A stretch of DNA of 64,000 nt from an uncultured Pseudacidovorax sp. (GTDB lineage Bacteria; Pseudomonadota; Gammaproteobacteria; Burkholderiales; Burkholderiaceae_C). The stretch is taken from assembly GCF_913773995.1 (NCBI RefSeq), contig NZ_CAJYES010000250.1:1-64000 (forward strand), read 5' to 3'. Under the pieces are notes generated by a model. That model had not been told where the DNA came from and did not search any database. It saw only the letters and a list, made by a program, of their open reading frames with translations. Positions 35,367-46,166 of this stretch are shown here, piece by piece (positions within the stretch are counted from its first letter, which is position 1; every line of letters begins with the position of its first letter). The position numbers were made by a program, and so were the translations under genes.

Positions 35367-37571
35367 ATGCGTCTCCATCCTCTGGCCGCGGGCGCGGCCT
35401 CGACCCTCGCCCTGCTGCTCGCCGCCTGCGGTGGCGGCCACAACGGCGCCGCCCTGCCGGGCAGCGGCAATGGGGCCGCGTCCGCTGCGGCCTCTTCTCC
35501 CGGAACCGGAACCGCTGCGGGCACCGGCAACACGGGCAATGCGGCCGCCGGCAGCGTCAGCGGCATGGTTGTCGGCAGCTACTTCCGCAATGCGCGGGTA
35601 TGCATCGACAGCAACGCCAACCTGCGTTGCGACGCCGGAGAGCCTTCGGCCCGCACAGGTGACGACGGCCGCTTCACGCTGCAAGGCACGGCCGGTGCCC
35701 TGGTGGCCGAGATCGGCACCGAAGCCATCGAATTCGATCCGGCAGCGGGGACGGCGCGTCCCGTCACGCAGCGGCTGGTGCTGCGCGCACCCAAAGAAGC
35801 ACCGGGCGTGGTGTCGGCCTTTTCCACGGCCGTTTCCGCCGAGATGGAAGGTGGCCTGACCTTCCAGGCCGCCGTGACGAAGGTCGCGCTGGCCGCAGGC
35901 GTGCCCGCCGCCAAACTGCTGACCGACTTCAATCGCGAGGCCGACGCCACCGACCAGGCGGCGTTGAAGGCCGGTTCCGACGAGACCCTGGCCCGCATCC
36001 GCCGCGCACTGATCGACGCGGACAGCAACGCCGACCTGCGCACCACCTTGGCCGCCGCGGCCCTCACCGATCGCTACTACCAGACCAAGGCGCCATACCG
36101 TCCCCAGCAGGACGTCAGCACCTACGAGGCGCCCCCGGCCGGCTTCAGCCCAGTCGCGGTGCAACTGGTGGCCCGCCACGGCTCCCGCGGGCTGTCCAGC
36201 CTCAAGTACGACCTGGCCGTCTACAACATGTGGGCGAAGGCGCAGGCCGACGGCGCGCTGACGCCATTGGGTCAGCAGTTGGGTGCGGATGTGCTGGCGA
36301 TCATGAAGGCCAACTTCCTGCTGGGTTATGGCGTGGCCGGCATTTCCACGCCCGGCTATGGCAACGAAACACAGGTAGGCATCCAGGAACACACGCTGCT
36401 CGCCAGGCGGATGCTGCAGCGGCAGAGCGCACTCTGGAAGCAGGTGGGCGAGGCGGCCGGCAGCGCGCCGCGCCAGATCGTCACCGTGACCTCGGGCGTG
36501 GACCGCGCCGTGGACAGCGGCAATTTCTTCGTGCAGTCGCTCAAGGCCGCGCAGCCCGCGCTGGCCGGCCTGGTCAGCTATCCGCCGGCACCGGCGCCCT
36601 ACCCCGACACGGGCAGCGCGGTCGCCCAGCCGGCCGGCACCGACCGCTTCCTGCTGTACTTCCACAAGTTGGTGAAGGCCACCGACCTGGTCACCAATAC
36701 GGCCGACGCGCGCTACGCCACCTACCAGGACAGCCAGGCCTACCAGAAGTACAAGTCCGCCGATGCCGACCTGCTGGCCAAACAGGCGGGCCTGTTCACC
36801 AGCAGCGCCGCTCGCGCGGCCGGCCGCACCCTGCTGCTGCGCCTGTTCACACCCGCTTTCGTCGACAAGATCGACAACGGCAGCTACAGCTTCGCCAACA
36901 CCGGCAGCTACACCTACACCAGCAGCGACGGCAAGTTCAGCAGCACGCTGTCGGGCGATGGCAAGACCACCATCACCACGCCGGGCGACGCCGGCGCGCT
37001 GCTGTACGAGCTGTACGTCATCGCCCCTGCCATGAAGGCCGAGGCGGGCGTGGACTTCACCCCCTACATGCCGGTGGAGCAGGCGAAGTTCTTTGCCGAG
37101 GCCAACGACACCTCCGACTTCTACGACAAGGGCCCCGGCATCACCGAGAAGGGCGCGGCGACCTACAAGATGGCGCAGATCCTGGTGGACGACCTGTTCA
37201 ACGAGGTGGATGCCCTCGCACGCGGCGACCTGTCGCATGCGGCCAAGCTGCGCTTCGCGCATGCCGAGATCATGATCCCCTTCGCCTCGCGCATGGGCAT
37301 GAAGAACGTGCTGCAGCAAGTGCCGGTAGCGCAGACCTACAGCTGGGCGGGCAACCCCTGGCGCGGCGACTACGTCTCGCCCATGGCCGCCAACATGCAG
37401 TGGGACGTCTACCGCAACAGCGCCGGTGCGCTGCTGGTGAAGATGCTCTACAACGAGCGCGAGACCGACTTCAAGGCGGACTGCGACGGCGCGCGTGCAG
37501 CAGGCACGCAGCACTTCTACGACTGGGAGAAGCTCAAGGCCTGTTACGGGCATGTGGCTGCGCGCGGCTGA
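35367..37571 (+). CDS. Histidine acid phosphatase family lipoprotein (phytase/MINPP-like)
   Basis: 734 residues. The lipobox LLLAACG near residue 20 predicts a lipoprotein. A low-complexity Gly/Ala/Ser linker is followed by a small beta domain (about 70-115: GSVSGMVVGSYFRNARVCID, ending GRFTLQG) like carboxypeptidase-regulatory or Ig-like repeats. The C-terminal half holds a branch-2 histidine phosphatase: VQLVARHGSRG at about 268 with the phospho-accepting histidine, and the distal HAEIMIPF (about 631) as proton donor. Length is well above ordinary phytases (about 400-450). It stands alone; outer-surface phosphate scavenging is likely. Confidence 0.87.
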   Translation: MRLHPLAAGAASTLALLLAACGGGHNGAALPGSGNGAASAAASSPGTGTAAGTGNTGNAAAGSVSGMVVGSYFRNARVCIDSNANLRCDAGEPSARTGDDGRFTLQGTAGALVAEIGTEAIEFDPAAGTARPVTQRLVLRAPKEAPGVVSAFSTAVSAEMEGGLTFQAAVTKVALAAGVPAAKLLTDFNREADATDQAALKAGSDETLARIRRALIDADSNADLRTTLAAAALTDRYYQTKAPYRPQQDVSTYEAPPAGFSPVAVQLVARHGSRGLSSLKYDLAVYNMWAKAQADGALTPLGQQLGADVLAIMKANFLLGYGVAGISTPGYGNETQVGIQEHTLLARRMLQRQSALWKQVGEAAGSAPRQIVTVTSGVDRAVDSGNFFVQSLKAAQPALAGLVSYPPAPAPYPDTGSAVAQPAGTDRFLLYFHKLVKATDLVTNTADARYATYQDSQAYQKYKSADADLLAKQAGLFTSSAARAAGRTLLLRLFTPAFVDKIDNGSYSFANTGSYTYTSSDGKFSSTLSGDGKTTITTPGDAGALLYELYVIAPAMKAEAGVDFTPYMPVEQAKFFAEANDTSDFYDKGPGITEKGAATYKMAQILVDDLFNEVDALARGDLSHAAKLRFAHAEIMIPFASRMGMKNVLQQVPVAQTYSWAGNPWRGDYVSPMAANMQWDVYRNSAGALLVKMLYNERETDFKADCDGARAAGTQHFYDWEKLKACYGHVAARG

Positions 37572-37628
37572 GGCACCAGCACCCCGCGCCTCGGCCACCC
37601 GCCCGCCGTTCGAGCGCGGACGTGGCGC

Positions 37629-38561
37629 TCAGCTGGCGAGGCCGGTGTGAACCGTCGGCCACGCCAGCCGCATGCGCAACTCCTTCTTGAGCCGGCGGTT
37701 GTGCAGTCGCCGCGATTCGGCCATGAAGCTCATCTGCATGGGCGACAGCCGCGCGGCCGCTTCGGCGCGCGACAGCCGGGGTGGCCGCGGCAGGCCATAG
37801 AGGTCGGCCGCCAGGTCGAAATACTCGCCCATGCGCAACTGGGTGTCGTCGCTCGCGTGGTAGACGCGCTGCGGCCGGCCCCGGAAGAGCGCGGCGATGC
37901 AGGCACGCGCCAGATCCTCGGCATGGATGTGGTTGGTGTACACGTCGTCCTCCTCTCGCAGTGCCGGCGTGCCGCGCAAAAGGCGCTCGCGCGGTGTTCC
38001 GGAGGGCCGGTCGGGCGCGTAGATGCCCGGGATGCGCAGGATGCTGGCCCGCAGGCCGCGGCGTCCGGCCTCACGGACGGCGCGCTCCGCATCGACGCGC
38101 CGGCGACCGCGCGCAGTGGCAGGAGCCACCGCGCGGGTCTCGGTGATCCATTCGCCGCCGCAGTCGCCATAGACGCCGGTGGTGGAGCCGTAGACCAGCA
38201 TCTCGGGGGCCGCCACGGCCCCGCGGCTTGCCAGTGCCTGCAGCAAGGCGCGGGTGCGGGTGTCGCGGTCGTCACCTGCACCCGACTCGCGCGGCGGCGG
38301 CGCCAGATGAAGCACGCGCGGGGCCAGGCCCGCCAGACGACGCAGCGTGGCGGGCCGGTCCAGGTCGCCCACCAGCGGCACGGCACCGGCCGCGCGCAGC
38401 GCTGGCACGCGAGCTGGCGAGGATGTGAGCACCATCACCCGCAGCCGCCCGCCGAGCTGGCGCAGCACCCGCTGGCCGACGTCGCCGCAGCCCACGACGA
38501 GCAGGCGCGCACGGCGGAAGCGCGCGGGCAGCGCACCGAGAGGAAGATGGTTTGAAGGCAA
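37629..38561 (-). CDS. SDR-type NAD(P)-dependent epimerase/dehydratase-like protein (YeeZ-like)
   Basis: About 310 residues with an N-terminal Rossmann motif (RRARLLVVGCGDVGQRVL) and the SDR-like YGSTTGVYGDCGGEW and ILRIPGIYAPDR segments. The usual YxxxK catalytic pair is not evident, as in the YeeZ/Ycf39-like group. The start is unclear: the frame is open to 38642, touching the divergent gene; TTG at 38561, just before the Rossmann segment, is my choice. It diverges from the ferredoxin reductase gene. Confidence 0.82.
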   Translation of the reverse strand: MPSNHLPLGALPARFRRARLLVVGCGDVGQRVLRQLGGRLRVMVLTSSPARVPALRAAGAVPLVGDLDRPATLRRLAGLAPRVLHLAPPPRESGAGDDRDTRTRALLQALASRGAVAAPEMLVYGSTTGVYGDCGGEWITETRAVAPATARGRRRVDAERAVREAGRRGLRASILRIPGIYAPDRPSGTPRERLLRGTPALREEDDVYTNHIHAEDLARACIAALFRGRPQRVYHASDDTQLRMGEYFDLAADLYGLPRPPRLSRAEAAARLSPMQMSFMAESRRLHNRRLKKELRMRLAWPTVHTGLAS

Positions 38562-38644
38562 AATCGAAGGCTTTCCGCAGTCCTGACCCCCGGCGCCCGC
38601 CCTCTGCGGAGCCCGCGCCGACAACCCCCGAAGAATACCCACCC

Positions 38645-39694
38645 ATGTCCGACACCGTGTTCTCCGTGAGCGTGGAGCCCAGTGGCCGCCGCTTCGCCGC
38701 CGAGGCCGGCGAATCCATCCTCTCCGCCGGCATCCGCCAGGGCATCGGCCTGCCCTACGGCTGCAAGGACGGCGCCTGCGGCTCCTGCAAGTGCAAAAAG
38801 CTCTCCGGCGAAGTGACGATGGAGGCCTACCAGTCCAAGGCCCTCAGCGCCGAGGAGGCCGCCGCCGGCTACATCCTCACCTGCCGCGCCCATGCCACCA
38901 GCGATGTGGTGCTCGAATCGCGCCAAGTGGTCGATGCCGACGCCTTCCCCATCCGCAAGATGCCCGTGCGCGTGCAGACGCTGGTGCGCCTGTCGCACGA
39001 CGTGATGCAACTGCGCCTGCAGTTGCCCGCCGGCGAGCCGATGAAGTTCCATGCCGGCCAGTACGTCGAGTTCCTGCTGCGCGACGGCGCGCGCCGCAGC
39101 TACTCCATGGCCAATGCGCCGCACACGCTGGCCGAGCCGGGCACCGGCATCGAGCTGCACATCCGCCACATGCCCGGCGGCAAGTTCACCGACCACGTGT
39201 TCGGCGCGATGAAGGAGAAGGAGATCCTGCGCGTCGAAGGCCCCTACGGCAGCTTCTTCCTGCGCGAGGACAGCACCAAGCCCATCGTCCTACTGGCTTC
39301 CGGCACCGGCTTCGCGCCCATCAAGGCGCTGATCGAGCACATGAAGTTCAAGCGCATCGATCGGCCCGCCACGCTGTACTGGGGCGGTCGCCGTCCGCAG
39401 GACCTGTACATGGATGGCTGGATCCGCGAGCAGCTGGCCGAGATGCCGCAGCTGCACTATGTGCCGGTGGTGAGCAATGCCGTGCCCGAGGACAACTGGA
39501 CCGGCCGCACCGGCTTCGTCCACCAGGCGGTGCTGGAAGACACGCCCGATCTGTCGGGCCATCAGGTCTATGCCTGCGGCGCGCCGGTGGTGGTGCAGTC
39601 GGCGCAGCGCGACTACGTGGCCCAGGGCGGGCTGCCCGAAGAGGAATTCTTCGCCGACGCCTTCACCTCCGAGGCCGACAAGGCGGCGCCCTGA
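38645..39694 (+). CDS. 2Fe-2S ferredoxin/FAD/NAD reductase (CDP-6-deoxy-delta-3,4-glucoseen reductase-like)
   Basis: 349 residues in three domains. An N-terminal plant-type ferredoxin holds the cluster ligands in CKDGACGSCKC and a later cysteine (LTCRAH). The FAD-binding domain at about 105-200 has RRSYSMANAP. The NAD-binding domain at about 210-340 has LLASGTGFAPIKALIEH. This layout is that of electron-transfer reductases annotated as AscD or as phenol/naphthalene oxygenase reductases. No oxygenase partner is adjacent, so its acceptor is unknown. The ATG at 38645 begins the ferredoxin domain directly. Confidence 0.93.
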   Translation: MSDTVFSVSVEPSGRRFAAEAGESILSAGIRQGIGLPYGCKDGACGSCKCKKLSGEVTMEAYQSKALSAEEAAAGYILTCRAHATSDVVLESRQVVDADAFPIRKMPVRVQTLVRLSHDVMQLRLQLPAGEPMKFHAGQYVEFLLRDGARRSYSMANAPHTLAEPGTGIELHIRHMPGGKFTDHVFGAMKEKEILRVEGPYGSFFLREDSTKPIVLLASGTGFAPIKALIEHMKFKRIDRPATLYWGGRRPQDLYMDGWIREQLAEMPQLHYVPVVSNAVPEDNWTGRTGFVHQAVLEDTPDLSGHQVYACGAPVVVQSAQRDYVAQGGLPEEEFFADAFTSEADKAAP

Positions 39695-39820
39695 GCGGCC
39701 CCTGGGCAGGGCGCGGCACCGCGCGCCACGGCGCCCTGAACTGAACCCAGCCTCCGCGCACGAGGCACACCGCGCCGCGCGCCCGCCTCAAACATCCACA
39801 ACGAGCCAAGAGACAAGACC

Positions 39821-40801
39821 ATGAGCCATCCCATCACCCGCCGTCCCGTGCTTTCCCTGCTGGCCGCCAGTGCCGCCCTGCCCTTCGTGGCACGCGCCGA
39901 CAACCGGCCGATCCGGCTAATGGTGCCGTACGCTGCCGGCGGCCCCATCGACGTCACGGCCCGCGCCCTGGCCGAACGCGCCAAGGATGCCTTGGGCGGC
40001 CCGATCATCATCGACAACAAGCCGGGTGCCGGCGGCAACATCGGCGCCGACATGGTGGCCAAGGCGCAGCCGGATGGCCTGACCATCGGCATCGCCGCCA
40101 CGGCGACCAACGCAGTCAACCCCTGGCTCTACAGCCGCATGCCGTACAACGCGGCCACCGACTTCGCGCCCATCACGCAGATGGTGCGCGTGCCCAACGT
40201 CCTGGTGATGAACGCCGACACCGCGCAGCGCCTGAAGATCAACAGCCTGAAGGACCTGATCGCCTATGCCAAGGCCAACCCCGCCAAGCTGAACTACGGC
40301 AGCGGCGGCAACGGCAGCGCCGGTCATCTGGCGGGCGAGATGTTCAAGAAGGCGGCCGGCATCTTCGCGGTGCACATCCCCTACAACGGCGGCAACCCCG
40401 CGCAGCTGGCGCTGCTGAGCGGCCAGGTCGACTTCAACTTCGACAACCTGGCCACCGCCGCGCCCAACATCCGTGGCGGCAAGCTCAAGGCCCTGGCCGT
40501 GACCACGCTGCAGCGCAGCCCCTTTCTGCCCGACGTTCCGCCGGTGGCGGACACGCTCAAGGGCTTTTCCATCGACACCTGGTGGGGACTGGTGGCACCG
40601 ACCGGCACGCCGCGCGATGTGCTGGAGCGGCTGAACCGTGTCTTCGTCGATGCGCTGAACGCGCCGGAGACCAAGAGCCGCTTCGCCGCCCTCTTCGCCG
40701 AGCCGGTGCCCACCACGCCCGAACAATTCGGCGCCTTCATGAAGAGCGAACTGGCGAAGTACGAGCAGGTGGTGAAGGCCACCGGCGCGAAGGTGGACTG
40801 A
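39821..40801 (+). CDS. Bug/TctC-family periplasmic solute-binding protein
   Basis: 326 residues with an Arg-containing signal peptide (TRRPVLSLLAASAALPFVARA) and the Bug fold. Its opening IRLMVPYAAGGPIDVTARALAE and IDNKPGAGGN match the canonical Bug ligand-binding loops. Membrane partners are absent. It is a single gene, closed by a hairpin terminator shared with livF. The ligand is unknown; it differs clearly from the Bug protein at 15573. Confidence 0.92.
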   Translation: MSHPITRRPVLSLLAASAALPFVARADNRPIRLMVPYAAGGPIDVTARALAERAKDALGGPIIIDNKPGAGGNIGADMVAKAQPDGLTIGIAATATNAVNPWLYSRMPYNAATDFAPITQMVRVPNVLVMNADTAQRLKINSLKDLIAYAKANPAKLNYGSGGNGSAGHLAGEMFKKAAGIFAVHIPYNGGNPAQLALLSGQVDFNFDNLATAAPNIRGGKLKALAVTTLQRSPFLPDVPPVADTLKGFSIDTWWGLVAPTGTPRDVLERLNRVFVDALNAPETKSRFAALFAEPVPTTPEQFGAFMKSELAKYEQVVKATGAKVD

Positions 40802-40874
40802 CAAGGTGTGAGCGCCCGCCGGCGCCGCGCGCTGCTGCGGTGCGGGCTTCGACAGCGACAACGCAGCCAACAGA

Positions 40875-40903
40875 AACGGGCCGGCGAAAGCACGGCCCGT
40901 TCT
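40875..40903. terminator. Bidirectional terminator between Bug gene and livF
   Basis: AACGGGCCG and CGGCCCGTT form a perfect nine-base stem with a nine-base loop. Short T-rich flanks on either strand (TCTGTTT on plus, TCTGTTG on minus) make it a moderate terminator for both convergent genes. Confidence 0.65.
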
Positions 40904-40947
40904 GTTTCAGGCTCGGCCGCATGCCCACAGGGCTGTGGCCGCCCGGC

Positions 40948-41664
40948 TCACTCGCCCAGGTAGGCGGCGCGCACCTTCGGATCGTTCAGCATGACCTTGG
41001 CATCGCCGTTCATGGTGATCAGGCCCGACTCCATCACGTAGCCGCGGTCGGCGATCTGCAGCGCGCGGCTGGCGTTCTGCTCCACCAGCAACACCGTCAC
41101 GCCCTGGTCGTACACCTGCTTGACCACCTCGAAGATCTTGTCGCACATGATGGGCGACAGGCCCATGGTGGGCTCGTCCAGCAGCAGCACCTTGGGCCGC
41201 GCCATCAGCGCACGGCCCATCGCCAGCATCTGCTGCTCGCCGCCGGACATGGTGCCCGCCAGCTGCGTGGCGCGCTCCTTCAGCCGTGGGAATGTGGTGA
41301 AGACGCGGTCGATGTCCTGCGCGATGCCGGCCTTGTCGTTGCGCGTGTAGGCGCCGATCTGCAGGTTCTCGGTGATCGTCATGCGCGTGAACACGCCGCG
41401 GCCTTCCGGCACCATCACCAGGCCTTCCTTGACCAGGTCCCAGGCGCCACGGCCCTTGATGGACTTGCCCATGAACTCGATCTCGCCGGCCAGCGCCGGC
41501 AGCGTGCCGGTGATGGCCTTCATGGTGGTGGTCTTGCCGGCGCCGTTGGAGCCGATCAGCGACACCAGCTCGCCCTCGCGCACCTCGAAGTCCACACCCT
41601 TGACGGCCTGGATGCCGCCGTATGCGACCTTCAGGCCGCTCACTTTCAACAGAGTCTGTGCCAT
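40948..41664 (-). CDS. livF: Branched-chain amino-acid type ABC transporter ATPase LivF
   Basis: 238 residues. Walker A SNGAGKTT, signature MSGGEQQM, Walker B KVLLLDEPTMGLSP, H-loop VEQNA. It belongs to the LivF branch, with the short domain ending RAAYLGE. GAAAGG lies before the ATG at 41664, and the livG stop is ten bases upstream. It pairs with LivG under the LivHM channel. It is the last gene of the operon. Confidence 0.95.
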   Translation of the reverse strand: MAQTLLKVSGLKVAYGGIQAVKGVDFEVREGELVSLIGSNGAGKTTTMKAITGTLPALAGEIEFMGKSIKGRGAWDLVKEGLVMVPEGRGVFTRMTITENLQIGAYTRNDKAGIAQDIDRVFTTFPRLKERATQLAGTMSGGEQQMLAMGRALMARPKVLLLDEPTMGLSPIMCDKIFEVVKQVYDQGVTVLLVEQNASRALQIADRGYVMESGLITMNGDAKVMLNDPKVRAAYLGE

Positions 41665-41674
41665 GCGCGGCCTT

Positions 41675-42445
41675 TCAGTGTCCACCGGTGCCGAGGTAGG
41701 CCTCGATCACCTTCTCGTTCTTCTGCACCTCGGCCGGCGTGCCTTCGGCGATCTGCTTGCCGTAGTCGAGCACCGTGACGCGGTCGCACAGGCCCATGAT
41801 CAGCTTCACGTCGTGCTCGATGATGAGCACGGTGCGGTTGTCCTTGCGGATGCGGTCGATGAGCTCTCGCAGTTGCACCTTCTCGGTGGCGTTCATGCCG
41901 GCGGCGGGTTCGTCCAGCGCGATGAGTTGCGGATCGGTCGCCAGGGCGCGGGCGATCTCGAGCCGGCGCTGGTCGCCGTAGCTCAGCGTGCGGGCCTTGA
42001 AGTCGGCGTACTTGCCCACGCCCACATAGTCGAGCAGTTCGCGCGCGCGATCGGCGATGGCACGCTCCTCGGCCTTGAAGCCCGAGGTGCGGAAGATGGC
42101 GCCGAACACGCCCGAATGCGTGCGCACATGGCGGCCGACCATCACGTTCTCCAGCGCCGTCATCTCGGCAAAGAGGCGGATGTTCTGGAAGGTGCGTGCG
42201 ATACCGGCCTTGGCCACCTCGTGCACGGCCGTCGGCTGGTAGGGCTTGCCGGCCAGCTCGAAGCTGCCGCTGTCCGGCGTGTACAGCCCGGTGATGACGT
42301 TGAAGAAGGTGGTCTTGCCCGCGCCGTTGGGGCCGATCAGTCCGTAGACCTGGCCGCGCTCGATGCGGATGCCCACGTCCGACAGGGCCTGAAGCCCGCC
42401 GAAGCGCTTGGAGATGCCCTTCACGTGAAGGATGGTGTCTGCCAT
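41675..42445 (-). CDS. livG: Branched-chain amino-acid type ABC transporter ATPase LivG
   Basis: 256 residues. Walker A GPNGAGKTTFFN, signature LSYGDQRRLEIA, Walker B LIALDEPAAGMN and the C-terminal BCA_ABC extension ending AYLGTGGH. AAGGAAGGA precedes the ATG. It lies between livM and livF with small gaps, so the four genes are one transcript. Confidence 0.96.
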   Translation of the reverse strand: MADTILHVKGISKRFGGLQALSDVGIRIERGQVYGLIGPNGAGKTTFFNVITGLYTPDSGSFELAGKPYQPTAVHEVAKAGIARTFQNIRLFAEMTALENVMVGRHVRTHSGVFGAIFRTSGFKAEERAIADRARELLDYVGVGKYADFKARTLSYGDQRRLEIARALATDPQLIALDEPAAGMNATEKVQLRELIDRIRKDNRTVLIIEHDVKLIMGLCDRVTVLDYGKQIAEGTPAEVQKNEKVIEAYLGTGGH

Positions 42446-42466
42446 GAGAGTGGTCCTTCCTTCGAC

Positions 42467-43657
<1,191 letters not shown>

Positions 43658-43673
43658 GGAGCCTCCTTGGCCG

Positions 43674-44603
43674 TCAGGCCCGGTCCGCCACGCGCTCGCC
43701 GAGCAGGCCGGACGGCCGCACGGTCAGCGTGATGATGAGGATGATGAAGGCGAAGATGTCGCTGTGCTGGCTGCCCAGCACCCCGCCGGTGACGTCGGAC
43801 AGGTAGCCCGCGCCCACGGCCTCGATCACGCCCAGCAGCAGGCCGCCCACCACGGCGCCCGCCAGGTTGCCGATGCCGCCGAACACGGCCGCGGTGAAGG
43901 CCTTCAGGCCGGGGATGAAGCCCATGGCGTGTTGCGCGATGCCGTAGTTGGAGGCGTACATAACGCCTGCGATGGCCGCCAGCACGGCGCCGATGATGAA
44001 GGTGGCCGAGATGACGGTGTCGGGCCGGATGCCCATGAGCGCGGCCACCCGCGGGTTCTCGGCCGTGGCGCGCATGGCGCGGCCGAGGCGCGTGTAGTTG
44101 ACCAGCCAGGTCAGCACCGCCAGCGAGATGGCGGTGACCACCAGGATCATGATCTGCGTCGGCGAGATGGCCGCACCCGCGATGTGCACCGACTCGCTGG
44201 GCAGCAGCGTCGGGTAGGCCTTGTTGGTGGGGCGCCAGATGATCATGGCCAGCGTCTGCAGCAGGATCGACATGCCGATGGCCGTGATCAGCGGGGCCAG
44301 CTTGGGACTGTTGCGCAGGGGCCGGTAGGCGACCTTCTCGATCGTGAAGTTGAGCGTGGCGGCCACGACGCAGGCAATCAGCGTGGCCAGGATCAGGATG
44401 ATCCAGCCGGGGGTGCCCGGCATCGCCGACTGCATCCAGCCGATGATGGTCCAGCTGGTCAGAGCGCCGACCATGAGGACCTCGCCGTGGGCGAAATTGA
44501 TGAGGTTGATGATGCCGTACACCATGGTGTAGCCGAGGGCTATCAGGGCGTACATGCTGCCGAGAACCAGACCGTTGATGATCTGTTGCAGCAATATTTC
44601 CAT
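43674..44603 (-). CDS. livH: Branched-chain amino-acid type ABC transporter permease LivH
   Basis: 309 residues, about eight membrane segments. It opens MEILLQQIINGLVLGSMYALIALGYTMVYG, and contains INFAHGEVLMVGA and the later RAMRATAENPRVAALMG coupling loop. First gene of livHMGF. No LivK-type binding protein gene is present on either side, so one encoded elsewhere must supply the ligand. The operon may carry amino acids, amides or aromatic acids. Confidence 0.96.
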   Translation of the reverse strand: MEILLQQIINGLVLGSMYALIALGYTMVYGIINLINFAHGEVLMVGALTSWTIIGWMQSAMPGTPGWIILILATLIACVVAATLNFTIEKVAYRPLRNSPKLAPLITAIGMSILLQTLAMIIWRPTNKAYPTLLPSESVHIAGAAISPTQIMILVVTAISLAVLTWLVNYTRLGRAMRATAENPRVAALMGIRPDTVISATFIIGAVLAAIAGVMYASNYGIAQHAMGFIPGLKAFTAAVFGGIGNLAGAVVGGLLLGVIEAVGAGYLSDVTGGVLGSQHSDIFAFIILIITLTVRPSGLLGERVADRA

Positions 44604-44689
44604 AAAGAGAGGTCCCTTTTGTTATGCGTCCCGGTGAGGACGCCTTCTGCCAAGCCGGAGCACCGGTTTGGCGCCGTGGTTCAGGTAGC

Positions 44690-44721
44690 AAAAAACCCGC
44701 CAGCATGGGTGGGAGGCGGGT
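44690..44721 (-). terminator. Rho-independent terminator of the ftsK-lolA-rarA unit
   Basis: On the minus strand ACCCGCC and GGCGGGT pair around a 13-base loop, followed by a run of T. It lies about 110 bases after rarA and separates it from livH. Confidence 0.8.
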
Positions 44722-44829
44722 CGAAGTGGGCGGGATTGTAGACACGGCTCCGCGCCAATCTGGTGCGGGCGGCGTGGGGGTTTCCCGCAAGCCTGGAGCG
44801 GCTGAAAGGGTCGCGCGGTCAGTCCGGTG

Positions 44830-46137
44830 TCAGTCCTCGCGGGCCTGTTCGTCCAGCTCCCGCAGGCGGGCGAGCTTGTCGGCGATCTTGGATTCGAGAC
44901 CGCGCGGCACGGGCTGGTACCAGCGCGGCTCGGCCATGCCTTCGGGCAAGTAGGTTTCGCCGGCCGCATAGGCCTCCGGCTCGTCGTGCGCGTAGCGATA
45001 GGCCTTGCCGTGGCCGAGCGACTTCATCAGCTTGGTGGGCGCGTTGCGCAGATGGATCGGCACCTCGCGCGACTTGTCCTGCCGCACGAATGCCCGCGCC
45101 TGGTTGTAGGCGTTGTAGCCCGCATTGCTCTTGGGCGCGATCGCCAGGTAGATCACGGCCTGCGCCAAGGCCAGATCGCCTTCCGGCGAGCCGAGTCGCT
45201 CGAAGGTGGTGGCGGCGTCGTTGGCCACCTGCATGGCACGCGGGTCGGCCAGGCCGATGTCCTCCCAGGCCATGCGGACGATCCGGCGCGAGAGATAGCG
45301 GGCGTCCGCACCGCCATCGAGCATGCGCGTGAGCCAGTAGAGGGCGGCATCGGGATGCGAGCCGCGCACGGATTTGTGCAGGGCCGAGATCTGGTCGTAG
45401 AAGTTGTCGCCGCCCTTGTCGAAGCGGCGCGCGTTGAGCGTGAGCGCACTCTGCAGGAAGTCGGGCGTCACTTCCTGCACAGTCGCTGCGCGGGCCGCCG
45501 TGTCGGTCTGCTCCAGCAGGTTGAGCATGCGTCGCGCATCACCGTCCGCATTGCCGACGAGGGTGTCGACCGCCGCGTCGCTCAGCGCCAGATGGGTCAG
45601 CACCTTCTCCTGCGCACGGCGGACCAGTTGGCGCAGCTCATCCTCGCTCAGCGATTGCAGCGTGTAGACCTGCGCCCGCGATAGCAGCGCGGAGTTGACC
45701 TCGAAAGACGGGTTCTCCGTGGTTGCGCCAACAAAGGTGACCAGGCCTGATTCGACGAAGGGCAGCAGGCCGTCCTGCTGGCTCTTGTTGAAGCGGTGGA
45801 TCTCGTCGACGAACAGGATGGTCTTGCGACCCAACGCCAGGTGCTGCTCGGCCCGCTCCATGGCGGCGCGAATGTCCTTGACGCCTGAGAACACAGCCGA
45901 CAGCGCAATGAACTCGTAGCCGAAGGCCTTGGCTGTGAGCCGCGCCAACGTGGTCTTGCCGACGCCCGGCGGACCCCACAGGATCATGGAATGCGGCTTG
46001 CCCGATTCGAAGGCCAGCCGCAGCGGGCGGCCTGGGCCGATCAGGTGGCTCTGGCCGATGACCTCATCGAGGCTGGCGGGGCGCAATGCCTCGGCAAGGG
46101 GCGCGGCAGGCGAAGGGGAATCAAACAGATCGGCCAT
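44830..46137 (-). CDS. rarA: Replication-associated recombination protein A (MgsA/RarA)
   Basis: 435-residue AAA+ ATPase related to clamp loaders, acting at stalled replication forks. Walker [14 protein letters not shown] at about 54-66, Walker [17 protein letters not shown], sensor [14 protein letters not shown], then the C-terminal tetramerisation domain ending with [20 protein letters not shown]. Full length. It follows lolA by 29 bases in an operon order (ftsK-lolA-rarA) also usual in Burkholderiales and near that of E. coli. Confidence 0.97.
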   Translation of the reverse strand: MADLFDSPSPAAPLAEALRPASLDEVIGQSHLIGPGRPLRLAFESGKPHSMILWGPPGVGKTTLARLTAKAFGYEFIALSAVFSGVKDIRAAMERAEQHLALGRKTILFVDEIHRFNKSQQDGLLPFVESGLVTFVGATTENPSFEVNSALLSRAQVYTLQSLSEDELRQLVRRAQEKVLTHLALSDAAVDTLVGNADGDARRMLNLLEQTDTAARAATVQEVTPDFLQSALTLNARRFDKGGDNFYDQISALHKSVRGSHPDAALYWLTRMLDGGADARYLSRRIVRMAWEDIGLADPRAMQVANDAATTFERLGSPEGDLALAQAVIYLAIAPKSNAGYNAYNQARAFVRQDKSREVPIHLRNAPTKLMKSLGHGKAYRYAHDEPEAYAAGETYLPEGMAEPRWYQPVPRGLESKIADKLARLRELDEQARED

Positions 46138-46166
46138 GCGCCGATTGTCCCGCCGTCACTGCGGCG

